Of a stretch of 64,000 nucleotides of DNA, positions 1 to 11,502 are shown in pieces. This stretch comes from Escherichia sp. E1V33 (GTDB lineage: Bacteria; Pseudomonadota; Gammaproteobacteria; Enterobacterales; Enterobacteriaceae). The position numbers and the translations under genes are program-made. How positions within the stretch are numbered: the first letter of the stretch is position 1; each line of letters opens with the position of its first letter. The DNA is taken from contig NZ_RHJI01000001.1 of assembly GCF_004211955.1 (NCBI RefSeq), positions 149,203-213,202 on the forward strand. The letters run 5' to 3'. The notes beneath the pieces are model-generated. The model did not search any database and was not told the DNA's origin. It was given only the letters and a program-made list of their open reading frames with translations.

Positions 1-108
1 ATTAACGGAATATATTGTGAGTTTGGCTGTGGAATAAATATGCCGGAGATATTCTCCGGCAGAGATTGCTGACAAACTGGCTTAAAAGTCCAAAAGGGGC
101 ACGGTTTT

Positions 109-145
109 CCCCCTCGCCCTTTTAGGGAGAGGGCCGGGGTGAGGG
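109..145 (+). repeat. BoxC-like GC-rich repeat, copy A
   Basis: Starts CCCCCTCGCCCTTTTAGGGA and ends CGGGGTGAGGG. It shares its layout (CCCCTCGCCC, short spacer, GGGAGAG, then GGGTGAGGG) with the boxes at 174-216 (inverted) and 27511-27549. The name BoxC is from memory of E. coli repeat families and was not checked by search. Confidence 0.55.
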
Positions 146-173
146 TAAATAACCGTGCCAGTGCTGGTCTGTT

Positions 174-216
174 CCCCTCACCCTAACCCTAACCCTCTCC
201 CCGGAGGGGCGAGGGG
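174..216 (-). repeat. BoxC-like GC-rich repeat, copy B (inverted)
   Basis: Inverted relative to the box at 109-145. It begins CCCCTCACCC and ends GGGGCGAGGGG. It carries an internal tandem duplication of CCCTAA that the other two copies lack, which looks like slippage inside the repeat. Confidence 0.55.
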
Positions 217-301
217 ACTGTCCGGGCACATTTTTAGACTTTGTCATCAGTCTGAGCCGGAGATATTTTCCGGCATTTTTATGTCAGGCAAGGCGTTCGT
301 T

Positions 302-335
302 GCCAGATGCGGCGTGAACGCCTTATCTGACCTAC
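302..335. repeat. REP (palindromic unit) element
   Basis: Contains GCCAGATGCGGCGTGAACGC followed by CTTATCTGACCTAC, matching the E. coli REP/PU pattern (GCCGGATGCGGCGT..CGCCTTATCCGGCCTAC) with a few changes. The partial TCAGGCAAGGCGTTCG just upstream may be a second, decayed unit. It lies 40 bases past the yhgF stop codon. Confidence 0.7.
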
Positions 336-374
336 GATTTCGTGCAAATTCGAACCGTAGGCCAATCAGGGCAT

Positions 375-2696
375 TTAACGCTTTTTCCCCATTGCCGCTG
401 CCAGCGCATCCATCATTGCGCTATTACCGGCAGGCTGCGCTTCACGACCGCGCGGTTTGGCTGCCGGGCGGTTGTTTTGCGGGCGATCGTTACCACCGCT
501 GCGACGGGCATTGGTTTCACCAGGCTGCTCGTCCAGACGCATGGTCAGGGCGATACGTTTACGCTGAAGATCCACTTCCAGCACTTTTACCTTCACAATG
601 TCGCCCGCTTTCACCACGGTATGCGGATCTTCCACAAACTTGTTCGACAATGAAGAGATGTGAACCAGGCCGTCCTGATGCACGCCGATATCGACAAACG
701 CGCCAAAGTTGGTGACGTTGGTCACCGCGCCTTCGAGGATCATACCCGGTTGCAGGTCGTTCATTGTCTCGACGCCATCGGCAAACTGAGCGGTTTTAAA
801 TTCCGGACGCGGGTCGCGACCCGGTTTTTCCAGCTCTTTGATGATGTCGGTTACCGTCGGCACACCGAATTTTTCATCGGTAAAGTCAGATGCTTTCAGG
901 TTACGCAGCTCGCTGCTGTTACCCATCAGATCTTTCAGTGCCTGCTGCGTTGCCGCCAGAATGCGTTCCACCACCGGATAGGCTTCCGGGTGAACGGTAG
1001 AGGCGTCCAGCGGGTTATCGCCGTGGTTAATACGCAGGAAGCCCGCGCACTGTTCGAAGGCTTTTGGCCCCAGGCGGCTCACTTTCAGCAGTTGCTGGCG
1101 GTTCTGGAATTGGCCGTTCTCATCGCGCCAGGCAACAATGTTTTGCGCCATCATGCGCGTCAGGCCCGCCACGCGAGTTAACAGCGGAACAGAAGCGGTA
1201 TTCAAATCAACGCCAACGGCATTTACGCAGTCTTCTACTACTGCATCCAGTTTGCGGGCCAGCTGCGTCTGGCTGACGTCATGCTGATACTGACCCACAC
1301 CGATAGATTTCGGATCGATTTTCACCAGCTCCGCCAGCGGATCCTGCAAACGACGGGCGATAGACACCGCGCCACGCAGCGAAACGTCGAGATCCGGGAA
1401 CTCCTGTGCTGCCAGCTCGGAAGCCGAGTAAACCGACGCGCCAGCTTCGCTGACGATCACTTTCTGCGCAGTCACTTTCGGGAACTGCTTCTGAACGTCG
1501 AGATAGAAACGCTCGGTTTCGCGGGAAGCCGTACCGTTACCGATCGCCACCAGTTCAACGTTATGCTTTTCACACAGGGCAGCAACGGTCATAGCCGCTT
1601 TTGCAGCCTGCCCGGTATGCGGATAAATAGTATCGGTCGCCACCAGTTTGCCCGTTGCATCGACCACCGCCACTTTTACCCCGGTACGCAGGCCCGGATC
1701 GAGGCCCATCGTTGCACGCAGTCCGGCGGGGGCCGCCATCAGCAGATCGTGCAGGTTACGGGCAAAGACGTTGATTGCTTCATCTTCCGCGCGTTCGCGC
1801 ACGGTGCCCATCAGTTCGGTTTCCAGGTGCATCAGCACCTTGATGCGCCAGGTCCAGCTCACCACGCCTTTGCGCCAGCTATCTGCCGGGGCATTGTTCA
1901 GGCGCAGGCCGAGATGATCCATGATGATTTGCTCGCAATAGCTCTCTTTTGGCGGCTCATCGAACTGCGGATCGGCATTCAGCGAAAGCTGGAGTACGCC
2001 TTCGTTACGCCCACGGAACATCGCCAGCGCGCGGTGAGAAGGCACCGTTGACAGCGGTTCGTGATGATCGAAATAGTCGCGGAATTTCGCCCCTTCCTCT
2101 TCTTTACCGCTCACTACCGTAGAAACCAAATGCGCGTTCTTCCACAGATAATCACGCACTTTCGCCAGCAGCGCGGCATCTTCGGCAAACCGTTCCATCA
2201 GGATATAGCGCGCGCCGTCCAGCGCGGCTTTGGTATCTGCCACGCCTTTATCGGCATCAACATATTGTGCAGCGGCGACTTCTGGCGTGTGTGACGGATC
2301 GCTCCACAGCAGGTCAGCCAACGGCTCAAGCCCTGCTTCAATGGCGATTTGCCCGCGGGTGCGGCGTTTAGGTTTGTAGGGCAGGTAGAGGTCTTCGAGT
2401 TCGGTTTTGCTTAGGGTGGCGTTGATGGCATTCGCCAGATCATCGGTGAGTTTGCCTTGCTCGGAAATGGACTTGAGGATCGCCTGACGTCTCTCTTCCA
2501 GCTCGCGCAGGTATCCCAGACGCGTTTCCAGATTACGCAACTGCGTGTCATCCAGACCGCCGGTGATTTCCTTACGATAACGTGCGATAAACGGCACGGT
2601 ATTCCCTTCGTCAAGCAGGCGAACGGCAGCGTCAACCTGTTCCGGGCGCGCCTGAATTTCACCCGCAATAATGCGGCAGAACGAATCATTCATCAT
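375..2696 (-). CDS. yhgF: Tex-family RNA-binding transcription accessory protein YhgF
   Basis: A 773-residue Tex family protein, predicted to bind nucleic acid in the cytoplasm. Tex proteins act in transcription or RNA turnover, but the exact job in E. coli is not settled. The order seen is the Tex N-terminal helical region, a central YqgF/RNase H-like domain (around [19 protein letters not shown]), helix-hairpin-helix segments ([17 protein letters not shown]), an S1 domain at roughly 650-720 ([20 protein letters not shown]), and a basic Arg/Asn/Pro-rich tail ending GKKR. It starts with two adjacent ATG codons, so the start could be three bases later. greB lies about 95 bases upstream on the same strand. 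Identification is firm; the role is inferred from family. Confidence 0.93.
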   Translation of the reverse strand: MMNDSFCRIIAGEIQARPEQVDAAVRLLDEGNTVPFIARYRKEITGGLDDTQLRNLETRLGYLRELEERRQAILKSISEQGKLTDDLANAINATLSKTELEDLYLPYKPKRRTRGQIAIEAGLEPLADLLWSDPSHTPEVAAAQYVDADKGVADTKAALDGARYILMERFAEDAALLAKVRDYLWKNAHLVSTVVSGKEEEGAKFRDYFDHHEPLSTVPSHRALAMFRGRNEGVLQLSLNADPQFDEPPKESYCEQIIMDHLGLRLNNAPADSWRKGVVSWTWRIKVLMHLETELMGTVRERAEDEAINVFARNLHDLLMAAPAGLRATMGLDPGLRTGVKVAVVDATGKLVATDTIYPHTGQAAKAAMTVAALCEKHNVELVAIGNGTASRETERFYLDVQKQFPKVTAQKVIVSEAGASVYSASELAAQEFPDLDVSLRGAVSIARRLQDPLAELVKIDPKSIGVGQYQHDVSQTQLARKLDAVVEDCVNAVGVDLNTASVPLLTRVAGLTRMMAQNIVAWRDENGQFQNRQQLLKVSRLGPKAFEQCAGFLRINHGDNPLDASTVHPEAYPVVERILAATQQALKDLMGNSSELRNLKASDFTDEKFGVPTVTDIIKELEKPGRDPRPEFKTAQFADGVETMNDLQPGMILEGAVTNVTNFGAFVDIGVHQDGLVHISSLSNKFVEDPHTVVKAGDIVKVKVLEVDLQRKRIALTMRLDEQPGETNARRSGGNDRPQNNRPAAKPRGREAQPAGNSAMMDALAAAMGKKR

Positions 2697-2792
2697 GGTT
2701 TGAGTTCATCTTTTCGGATCAAAAATCAGGGGATAGTTATACGGATTGGCTGGCCAAAATGCCAGCCATTGGCAGGAGGTTAAGACTCTTCC

Positions 2793-3269
2793 TTACGGTT
2801 TCACGTATTCGATGGCGTTAACATACCAGCTCGCTTCCCCGGCAGGGGTATTCACCACCGCCAGATCGCCCACTTCTTTTTTCAGCAATGCGCGAGCCAT
2901 CGGGGAATCGATAGAGATGTAATCTTTACGGCCAAAGATTTCATCGTAGCCGACGATACGGAAACGGTGAGTCACGCCATCGTCGTTTTCAATCTCTACC
3001 CACGCACCAAAGAAAACTTTGCCTTCCTGCTGGGGCGAGTAATCGACGATTTTGAGATTTTCCATACATTTAGTGAGATAGCGCACACGACGGTCGATTT
3101 CACGCAGGCGCTTTTTATTATACTGATAGTCAGCATTTTCGCTGCGGTCGCCCAGACTCGCGGCCCAGGTCACCTTCTTTGTGACTTCCGGGCGCTCTTC
3201 ACGCCAGAGATAATTTAGCTCTTGTTTGAGTTTTTCATACCCTTCCCGGGTAACCAGGGGCGTTTTCAT
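2793..3269 (-). CDS. greB: Transcription elongation factor GreB
   Basis: Cleavage-stimulating factor that enters the RNA polymerase secondary channel and triggers endonucleolytic removal of backtracked RNA, up to long fragments. The 158 residues match the family length. The N-terminal coiled coil carries the acidic loop region ASLGDRSENADYQYNKKR that positions the catalytic Mg ion, and the C-terminal FKBP-like domain follows. I chose the ATG at 3269 because MKTPLVTREGYEKL is the conserved N terminus; an in-frame upstream ATG would add 12 residues without family support. It is divergent from ompR and lies upstream of yhgF on the same strand. Confidence 0.95.
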   Translation of the reverse strand: MKTPLVTREGYEKLKQELNYLWREERPEVTKKVTWAASLGDRSENADYQYNKKRLREIDRRVRYLTKCMENLKIVDYSPQQEGKVFFGAWVEIENDDGVTHRFRIVGYDEIFGRKDYISIDSPMARALLKKEVGDLAVVNTPAGEASWYVNAIEYVKP

Positions 3270-3496
3270 CTCGTTGATTCCCTTTGTCTGTTTGATAATG
3301 CGCACATTGGGTATAACGTGATCATATCAACAGAATCAATAATGTTTCGCTGAATAAATTGTATACTTAAGCCGCTGTTTAATATGCTTTGTAACAATTT
3401 AGGCTGAAATTCATACCAGATTTAGCTGGTGGCGAACGTGAGCTTTTTTAAGAATACACGCTTACAAATTGTTGCGGACCTTTGGGAGTACAAACA
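3270..3496. promoter_or_regulatory. Divergent greB / ompR-envZ promoter region
   Basis: 227 bases between greB and ompR, AT-rich near the ompR side. This is the place of the ompB promoters in E. coli. I could not assign a -35/-10 pair with confidence, so it is recorded only as the shared upstream region. Confidence 0.5.
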
Positions 3497-5565
<2,069 letters not shown>

Positions 5566-5600
5566 AAAAACGGGAGGCGAAGGTGCCTCCCGTTTTGCTT
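5566..5600. terminator. Bidirectional terminator between envZ and pckA
   Basis: CGGGAGGC (5571-5578) pairs with GCCTCCCG (5585-5592). It is flanked by a run of A on the left and TTTT on the right, so it can end both the ompR-envZ and the convergent pckA transcripts. Confidence 0.85.
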
Positions 5601-5640
5601 TCTATAAGATACTGGATAGATATTCTCCAGCTTCAAATCA

Positions 5641-7263
5641 TTACAGTTTCGGACCAGCCGCTACCAGCGCGGCACCCGCAGGGGTGTCGGTGTATTTATC
5701 GAAGTTGTCGATAAACAGTTTCGCCAGGGTTTCGGCTTTTTCCTGCCACTGTTCAGGAGAAGCGTAGGTGTTACGCGGATCGAGGATCTTCGTGTCTACG
5801 CCCGGCAGTTCGGTCGGGATCGCCAGGTTAAACATCGGCAGAGTGAAGGTTTCTGCGTTATCCAGCGAACCGTTGAGGATAGCGTCGATAATGGCGCGGG
5901 TATCTTTAATGGAGATACGTTTGCCGGTGCCGTTCCAGCCAGTGTTAACCAGATATGCCTGAGCACCTGCCGCTTGCATACGTTTCACCAGCACTTCTGC
6001 GTACTGAGTTGGGTGCAGCGACAGGAATGCCGCGCCGAAGCAGGCGGAGAAGGTTGGCGTCGGTTCGGTGATGCCACGCTCAGTACCCGCCAGTTTGGCG
6101 GTGAAGCCAGAGAGGAAGTGGTACTGAGTTTGATCGGCAGTCAGGCGAGAAACTGGTGGCAGTACGCCAAAGGCATCTGCGGTCAGGAAGATAACCTTAG
6201 TCGCGTGGCCCGCTTTGGAAACTGGCTTAACGATGTTTTCGATGTGATAGATCGGGTAAGAAACGCGGGTGTTCTCAGTTTTTGAACCATCGTCAAAATC
6301 GATAGTGCCATCTTCACGTACGGTGACGTTTTCCAGCAGCGCATCGCGGCGGATAGCGTTGTAGATTTCCGGTTCCGCTTCTTTCGACAGTTTAATGGTT
6401 TTCGCGTAGCAGCCGCCTTCGAAGTTAAACACGCCGTCATCATCCCAGCCGTGCTCGTCATCGCCAATCAGGCGACGTTTCGGGTCGGTGGAAAGGGTGG
6501 TTTTACCGGTGCCAGAAAGACCGAAGAACACCGCAACATCACCTTTCTCGCCAACGTTGGCGGAACAGTGCATGGAGGCAATGCCCTTCAGCGGCAGCAG
6601 GTAGTTCATCATCGAGAACATCCCTTTCTTCATTTCGCCGCCGTACCAGGTGCCGCCAATCAGCTGCATGCGCTCGGTCAGGTTAAACGCCACGAAGTTT
6701 TCAGAGTTCAGACCCTGCTCTTTCCACTGCGGGTTGGTGCACTTCGCGCCGTTCATGACGATAAAGTCAGGTTTGAAACCTTCCAGCTCTTCATCACTCG
6801 GGCGAATAAACATGTTCTTGACGAAATGCGCCTGCCAGGCCACTTCGGTAATGAAACGTACGGAAAGGCGAGTATCCGGGTTAGCGCCACAGAAAGCATC
6901 AACCACGAACAGGCGTTTGCCGGAAAGCTGTTTGGTCACCAGGCCTTTCAGATGTTGCCAGGTTTCCGGGGTGAGCGGTTTGTTGTCGTTCTTACCTTTG
7001 CCTTTGTCAGCCCACCAGAAGGTATCGCGAGTCGTATCGTCACGCACGATATACTTATCTTTTGGTGAACGCCCGGTGAAGATCCCGGTATCCACGGCAA
7101 CGGCACCCAGATTAGTTAACACCCCGCGCTCATAACCTGTCAGGCTCGGATCGAGCTCTTCCTGATACAGCAGGTCGTAGCTTGGGTTGTAAACGATATC
7201 ATGAACGTCACTGATACCATAAGCCTCGAGTTCTTGCGGGGTCAAACCATTGTTAACGCGCAT
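5641..7263 (-). CDS. pckA: Phosphoenolpyruvate carboxykinase (ATP)
   Basis: Converts oxaloacetate and ATP to phosphoenolpyruvate, CO2 and ADP, the entry step of gluconeogenesis. The 540 residues match the family. Visible motifs are the P-loop [11 protein letters not shown], the metal-binding DDEHGWDD, the kinase-1-type segment around [18 protein letters not shown], and the C-terminal [19 protein letters not shown] chose ATG 7263 ([10 protein letters not shown]), which has AAGGAG at good spacing; further upstream starts give an extension unlike the family. It converges on envZ. A CRP-type site lies about 127 bases upstream. Confidence 0.97.
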   Translation of the reverse strand: MRVNNGLTPQELEAYGISDVHDIVYNPSYDLLYQEELDPSLTGYERGVLTNLGAVAVDTGIFTGRSPKDKYIVRDDTTRDTFWWADKGKGKNDNKPLTPETWQHLKGLVTKQLSGKRLFVVDAFCGANPDTRLSVRFITEVAWQAHFVKNMFIRPSDEELEGFKPDFIVMNGAKCTNPQWKEQGLNSENFVAFNLTERMQLIGGTWYGGEMKKGMFSMMNYLLPLKGIASMHCSANVGEKGDVAVFFGLSGTGKTTLSTDPKRRLIGDDEHGWDDDGVFNFEGGCYAKTIKLSKEAEPEIYNAIRRDALLENVTVREDGTIDFDDGSKTENTRVSYPIYHIENIVKPVSKAGHATKVIFLTADAFGVLPPVSRLTADQTQYHFLSGFTAKLAGTERGITEPTPTFSACFGAAFLSLHPTQYAEVLVKRMQAAGAQAYLVNTGWNGTGKRISIKDTRAIIDAILNGSLDNAETFTLPMFNLAIPTELPGVDTKILDPRNTYASPEQWQEKAETLAKLFIDNFDKYTDTPAGAALVAAGPKL

Positions 7264-7378
7264 TTCACTGCTCCTTAGCCAATATGTATTGCCTGAATAG
7301 TAAAGTCTTTTTGGGGGGGTTAACCGCGACAAGGCTCATAGATTTACGCATCTGGAGAAATTCATATTTGACAAAAAA

Positions 7379-7400
7379 CTCCGTGATTCCTGTCACGAAA
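7379..7400. promoter_or_regulatory. CRP-type site upstream of pckA
   Basis: GTGA (7383-7386), six bases, TCAC (7393-7396): the full GTGA-N6-TCAC core, extended by one more symmetric pair (C/G). Catabolite activation of pckA by cAMP-CRP is established in E. coli; that this exact site is the one used is inference. Confidence 0.65.
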
Positions 7401-7481
7401 CGGTTGCTATTATCGCAGAAATAGCATTCCAGGTGTGGAAAATGTTCCTAAAAGGTTAAATGTTAGTTTAATTGACCATTA

Positions 7482-7503
7482 TAATGTGAGTTAAATCTCA
7501 TTC
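7482..7503. promoter_or_regulatory. Second CRP-like site, pckA-yhgE region
   Basis: TGTGA (7485-7489), six bases, TCTCA (7496-7500). The left half is perfect and the right half has one mismatch to TCACA. It could serve pckA from a distance or yhgE, whose start is about 140 bases downstream. Confidence 0.45.
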
Positions 7504-7641
7504 CTGATTGAAATTTATGCAAAATAAATCAGTAAAGTATCGATTCACCACCGCAAAATTTTTTGTAAATTTTTCTGAAAATAAATATTAGTACTGCCTG
7601 AATGCAATAATTAACCTTCCTTTTGATTCCGGATCACGAAC

Positions 7642-9366
7642 ATGGATAACGTTGAACTTTCACCTGCAACACGGTGGGGAATGGTCGCCACTGGGCTAAT
7701 CCAGGGGCTGGTTTGCTATTTTTTGATAACCTGGCTGGCTGTGGACAATAACAACTGGATTGTTTACGGCATCCCTGCGACCGTGGCACTTTCATCAGTT
7801 TTGTTATTCACCGTGGAATCCTTCAAACAGAAGCGTTTGTGGGGGTGGCTGGCGCTGGTATTTATTGCCACCCTGGCGATGAGCGGCTGGCTGAAGTGGC
7901 AAATTGATGGCATGAGTCCCTGGCGAGCAGACCAGGAACTCTGGGAATTTGGTTGTTATCTGCTGTTAATGGCGATGTTGTTATTGCCCTGGATACAACT
8001 GAATTTACACGACAGAAAAGAGCGAACGAACTATAGCTTTTTTTACCAGTCAGCGTGGCATAACGTTCTAATATTGATGGTGATTTTTATCACTAATGGT
8101 CTGACCTGGCTGGTGCTTTTACTGTGGAGCGAGTTATTTAAACTTGTTGGTATCACGTTTTTCAGTACCCTCTTTTTTTCAACCGACTGGTTTATTTATC
8201 TTACGCTGGGCCTGGTTACCGCGCTGGCAGTCATTCTTGCGCGGACACAATCGCGGTTAATCGCCTCTATACAAAAGCTCTTCACGTTAATCGCTACGGG
8301 TTTACTACCTCTGGTTTCACTGCTGACGCTGCTGTTTATTATCACTTTGCCCTTTGCTGGTTTGAATGCGATTTCACGCCACATCTCCGCCGCTGGGTTG
8401 CTTTTAACTCTGGCCTTATTGCAATTGCTCTTAATGGCCATTGTCCGCGATCCGCAAAAAACATCGCTTCCCTGGACTGGCCCGTTGCGTTGCCTGATAA
8501 ACACGTCTCTGCTGGTGGCTCCGCTCTATGTACTGATCGCTGCCTGGGCTATATGGATGCGGGTCGCTCAATACGGCTGGACTGCCGAACGCTTGCACGG
8601 CGCATTGGCGGTGGTGGTGTTACTGGTTTGGTCGCTGGGGTATTTCGTCAGTATTGTCTGGCGTAAAGGGCAAAATCCCCTTGTTCTTCAGGGTAAAGTG
8701 AACCTCACAGTTTCGTTGCTGGTACTGGCAATACTGGTGCTTCTTAATTCGCCGGTGCTGGACAGTATGCGCATTAGCGTGAACAGCCATATGGCGCGTT
8801 ATCAGAGCGGCAAGAACACGCCAGACCAGGTAAGTATCTATATGCTCGAACATAGCGGTCGTTATGGACGTGCGGCGCTTGAGTCGCTGAAAAGCGATGT
8901 CGAGTATATGAAAGACCCGAAACGCAGACGGGGCCTGCTGATGGCTTTTGATGGAGTGCAACGTCTTCAGCAGAAGATATCGGAAAAAGCATTAGCTGAT
9001 AATGTATTTATTGCCCCGGGTTCTGGCAAACCGGATGCGGCCTTCTGGTCGGCAGTGATGAAAAATCGCTATAACGCAATGATATGCATTGAAAAAGATG
9101 CCTGCGTGCTGGTAGAGCAAGATCTGAATAGTGATGGTAGGGCAGAGCGGATCCTGTTTGCCTTTAATGATGAAAGAGTCATTGTCTATGGTATTGATCC
9201 TGCCGGGAAAGAATGGAAAGAGATTACGATGAGTTCACTCCCGCGTGTAATAACGAAAGAGAAATTACTCACAGCGGCGAAAGATGGAAAACTGGGGACG
9301 AAGCCTAAAGTGTGGCGCTCTCTTACGGTGGATAGTGAAACGCTGGATTTGAATCTGAATGAATGA
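7642..9366 (+). CDS. yhgE: Inner membrane protein YhgE (DUF4153-like)
   Basis: A 574-residue polytopic membrane protein of unknown function. The first roughly 370 residues are almost continuous hydrophobic helices (about 11-12 segments, e.g. [13 protein letters not shown] and [14 protein letters not shown]). The last 190 residues are soluble and include [19 protein letters not shown], which looks like an EF-hand-like acidic loop (DLNSDGRAE). That loop could bind a divalent ion; this is only a pattern observation. It is a single gene between the pckA promoter and the convergent hslO. Confidence 0.85.
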   Translation: MDNVELSPATRWGMVATGLIQGLVCYFLITWLAVDNNNWIVYGIPATVALSSVLLFTVESFKQKRLWGWLALVFIATLAMSGWLKWQIDGMSPWRADQELWEFGCYLLLMAMLLLPWIQLNLHDRKERTNYSFFYQSAWHNVLILMVIFITNGLTWLVLLLWSELFKLVGITFFSTLFFSTDWFIYLTLGLVTALAVILARTQSRLIASIQKLFTLIATGLLPLVSLLTLLFIITLPFAGLNAISRHISAAGLLLTLALLQLLLMAIVRDPQKTSLPWTGPLRCLINTSLLVAPLYVLIAAWAIWMRVAQYGWTAERLHGALAVVVLLVWSLGYFVSIVWRKGQNPLVLQGKVNLTVSLLVLAILVLLNSPVLDSMRISVNSHMARYQSGKNTPDQVSIYMLEHSGRYGRAALESLKSDVEYMKDPKRRRGLLMAFDGVQRLQQKISEKALADNVFIAPGSGKPDAAFWSAVMKNRYNAMICIEKDACVLVEQDLNSDGRAERILFAFNDERVIVYGIDPAGKEWKEITMSSLPRVITKEKLLTAAKDGKLGTKPKVWRSLTVDSETLDLNLNE

Positions 9367-9422
9367 CAGTGCGCATCTGATTTTTTATTGGATGCGGCGC
9401 ATCAGGCAATGTAGTCATGATA

Positions 9423-9446
9423 TCCGGCAGATTCATCTCTGCCGGA
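9423..9446. terminator. Intergenic hairpin between yhgE and hslO
   Basis: TCCGGCAGA (9423-9431), loop TTCATC, TCTGCCGGA (9438-9446): a nine-base perfect stem between convergent genes. No good T-run follows on either side. It may be a REP-derived hairpin rather than a true terminator, since GGATGCGGCGCATCAGGCA just before it looks like half a REP unit. Confidence 0.5.
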
Positions 9447-9454
9447 CATGGTGA

Positions 9455-10333
9455 TTAATGAACTTGCGGGTCTGCCGGAGACGCATTGTTGCGGATCTCG
9501 GCAATATCCATTGCATTGAACAGATAGTGGTTACCACAGTAATCACAATGCATGTCAATTTCGCCTTCTTCCGCGAGGATGCTATCAACTTCTTCATCCG
9601 GCAGCGTTTTCAGCGCGTCGGCGCAACGTTCACGCGAGCAGGTGCATTTGAATTCAACATCCTGCGGATCGTAAACCGTCACCTCTTCTTCGTGATACAA
9701 ACGCCACAACACTTCGTTTGCCGGTAACGTCAGTAGCTCTTCAGTTTTGATGGTTTCGGTTAGCGTCGCCAGATGGTCGAAGTCGTCCTGCTGGGCATTT
9801 TGCGCAGGCATTACCTGCAACAACATACCGCCCGCAGCCGGTTTGCCGTCTACGTCGCCGGTGCGAATAAACAGGCGCGTCGGCAGCTGTTCAGAACGCA
9901 TAAAGTAATCTTCCAGGCAAGCCGCCAGGGTGTCACCTTCCAGGCCAACTACGCCCTGATAGCGTTCGCCTTCGCTCGGGGTAATTGTGATCACCACGTA
10001 ACCATTGCCGACCAGCGTTTTCAGATCGGCATTTTCCGGAATTTCACCCTGCACACGCGCAACACCGCGCATCTGCTGTTTGTTGTTTCCGTTGATGACC
10101 GCCAGACTCATCGGGCCGTCGCCTTGCAGCTGTACGGTGATATCACCATCAAACTTCAGCGTAGCGGTCAACAGGCTGGTCGCGACCAGCAGTTCAGCCA
10201 GCACGTTTTTCACCGGCTGCGGATAATCGTGATTCTCAAGGATCTGTTGCAGGGTTTCCGAAACGGTTACCAGTTCGCCGCGCACGGCAAAGTTTTCAAA
10301 CAGATAGCGATGTAATTGGTCATGTTGCGGCAT
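9455..10333 (-). CDS. hslO: Redox-regulated chaperone Hsp33
   Basis: Cytoplasmic holdase that is switched on when oxidative stress plus heat oxidises its zinc-binding cysteines. The 292 residues match the family. The zinc switch is visible near the C terminus as [10 protein letters not shown] followed by HCDYCGNHY (the CxC and CxxC pair). I chose the second ATG ([10 protein letters not shown]), the family start; the first ATG six bases earlier is possible and shares the same upstream AGAGAG. It forms a same-strand cluster with hslR and yrfG. Confidence 0.95.
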   Translation of the reverse strand: MPQHDQLHRYLFENFAVRGELVTVSETLQQILENHDYPQPVKNVLAELLVATSLLTATLKFDGDITVQLQGDGPMSLAVINGNNKQQMRGVARVQGEIPENADLKTLVGNGYVVITITPSEGERYQGVVGLEGDTLAACLEDYFMRSEQLPTRLFIRTGDVDGKPAAGGMLLQVMPAQNAQQDDFDHLATLTETIKTEELLTLPANEVLWRLYHEEEVTVYDPQDVEFKCTCSRERCADALKTLPDEEVDSILAEEGEIDMHCDYCGNHYLFNAMDIAEIRNNASPADPQVH

Positions 10334-10357
10334 AATCATCTCTCTTGCAGGTGACAG

Positions 10358-10759
10358 TTATTCACTGTCGCCGTGTTTAAATCGTAACAGGTCACGGCGC
10401 TCTTTTTTGTCCGGGCGCCGGTCCGGGTGCGGCATGGTTAAGGCATTCAGTTTACGTGCCAGCGCCATTTTTTCGCGTTTCTCTACACTTTCCGCAGTCT
10501 CTTCATACAGCAAGACCGCCTCGCTGGCGGGGCGACGCTGTTCAGTAATCGCCTTTACAATTACCGTTCGTTCGTCATTTCCCTGGCGCAGTGTGAGCGT
10601 GGCATTCAGCTCGACGATTTTGCTCGGCTTGCTGCGCTGCCCGTTGTAATGCACCTTACCGCCTTCAATCATTTCGCGGGCCAGCGCGCGGGTTTTATAA
10701 AAACGGGCGGCCCATAGCCATTTATCCAGTCGAACCTCAACAGCCGGTTTTTCTTTCAT
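10358..10759 (-). CDS. hslR: Ribosome-associated heat shock protein Hsp15
   Basis: A 133-residue RNA-binding protein that binds 50S subunits carrying a stalled nascent chain and helps recycle them after heat shock. The S4 RNA-binding domain fills about residues 9-75 (VRLDKWLWAARFYKTRALA), followed by a basic C-terminal extension rich in Arg/Lys (DRRPDKKERRDLLRFKHG). It lies about 25 bases from hslO and 10 bases from yrfG, consistent with one transcript. Confidence 0.95.
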   Translation of the reverse strand: MKEKPAVEVRLDKWLWAARFYKTRALAREMIEGGKVHYNGQRSKPSKIVELNATLTLRQGNDERTVIVKAITEQRRPASEAVLLYEETAESVEKREKMALARKLNALTMPHPDRRPDKKERRDLLRFKHGDSE

Positions 10760-10769
10760 GGCGTCTCCT

Positions 10770-11438
10770 TCACATTAGCGAGGGGATCAGGCGGCGGTAG
10801 TCATTCAGTGACGGATGGCGTTCATACTGTTTTTCGGCTATTCCAGAGTCAGGGTTGGTGACGCCGAGACAGTAACGAATACCAAATTGCGCGGCAGCAT
10901 CGAGAATGGCTTCGCTGTCATCAATAAACAGCGTTCTTTCAGCTTTCAGACCCGTAGCTTCGGCCACCGCATGCCATAACCGCTGATCCTCTTTCGGATA
11001 ACCAAATGTGTGGGTGGAAAGTAATAAATCAAGGTGCGCGTCCAGACCCGTATGCTCAAGTTTAACGGCCAGGTTATGTGGATGGGCGTTAGTGAGCAAA
11101 ATTCGCCGCTTGCCGCTGGCTTTCAGGGCTTCGAGAAACGGAATAGTATCTTCGCGCAACACGGCACGCGGCCCCATCTCGGTGGTCATCGCACAGATAT
11201 CCAGACCCAGTTGCTCGCTCCAGTAATCAAGACAGTACCAGTTTAGCGTATGCTGCACGTCGTGATATTGCTGGCGCATATATTCCATTGCTTCCTGTGG
11301 CGTAACACCGTTTTGCGCGCCCCAGGTTTCAGGCACTAGCTTTTGCCAGAAATAGTTATCGAAGGCGAGGTCGAGCAACGTGCCGTCCATATCCAGCAGA
11401 ACGGTATCTACGTCCTGCCAGGCAATGTTGATATGCAT
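10770..11438 (-). CDS. yrfG: HAD-family GMP/IMP nucleotidase YrfG
   Basis: A 222-residue HAD phosphatase; the E. coli protein is described as a purine nucleotidase acting on GMP and IMP. Motif I is LLDMDGTLLDL, motif II is ILLTNAHP, the motif III Lys is in FGYPKEDQRLW, and motif IV is LFIDDSEAI. The start MHINIAWQDV (ATG 11438, preceded by GGAGATTTCCCTC) is the family start; an upstream ATG would add 15 residues without support. It lies between igaA and hslR on the same strand. Confidence 0.93.
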   Translation of the reverse strand: MHINIAWQDVDTVLLDMDGTLLDLAFDNYFWQKLVPETWGAQNGVTPQEAMEYMRQQYHDVQHTLNWYCLDYWSEQLGLDICAMTTEMGPRAVLREDTIPFLEALKASGKRRILLTNAHPHNLAVKLEHTGLDAHLDLLLSTHTFGYPKEDQRLWHAVAEATGLKAERTLFIDDSEAILDAAAQFGIRYCLGVTNPDSGIAEKQYERHPSLNDYRRLIPSLM

Positions 11439-11502
11439 GAGGGAAATCTCCAGAGTGAAGCAACTTGCGCGACAGGGTAGCATAACCTGCCGCGCAAACG
11501 TG

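Larger units (their letters stand above)
41..280. repeat. Composite inverted mosaic repeat (two BoxC-like boxes flanked by two hairpin units)
   Basis: The whole block reads as one imperfect inverted repeat. The right unit (240-280) has TTTGTCATCAGTCTGA, then a hairpin with GCCGGAGA/TTTTCCGGC arms, then ATTTTT. The reverse complement of 41-77 gives TTTGTCAGCAATCT, then a hairpin with GCCGGAGA/TCTCCGGC arms, then TATTTATT. Between them lie two GC-rich boxes in opposite orientation (109-145 and 174-216). It resembles the mosaic intergenic repeats of enterobacteria. The outer hairpins could act as weak terminators in both directions. The element lies downstream of yhgF, where the next gene in E. 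coli is feoA, just outside the window. Confidence 0.6.
7264..7641. promoter_or_regulatory. Divergent pckA / yhgE regulatory region
   Basis: 378 bases without a gene, AT-rich toward yhgE. It holds two CRP-type palindromes (7379-7400 and 7482-7503), listed separately. A T-tract/G-tract (TCTTTTTGGGGGGG) lies 40-60 bases upstream of the pckA start. Confidence 0.6.

Noticed and set aside
155..715. Plus-strand open frames over the repeat region and yhgF 3' end
   Set aside because: They cross mosaic repeats and run antisense to yhgF. Composition is low-complexity and there is no ribosome site.
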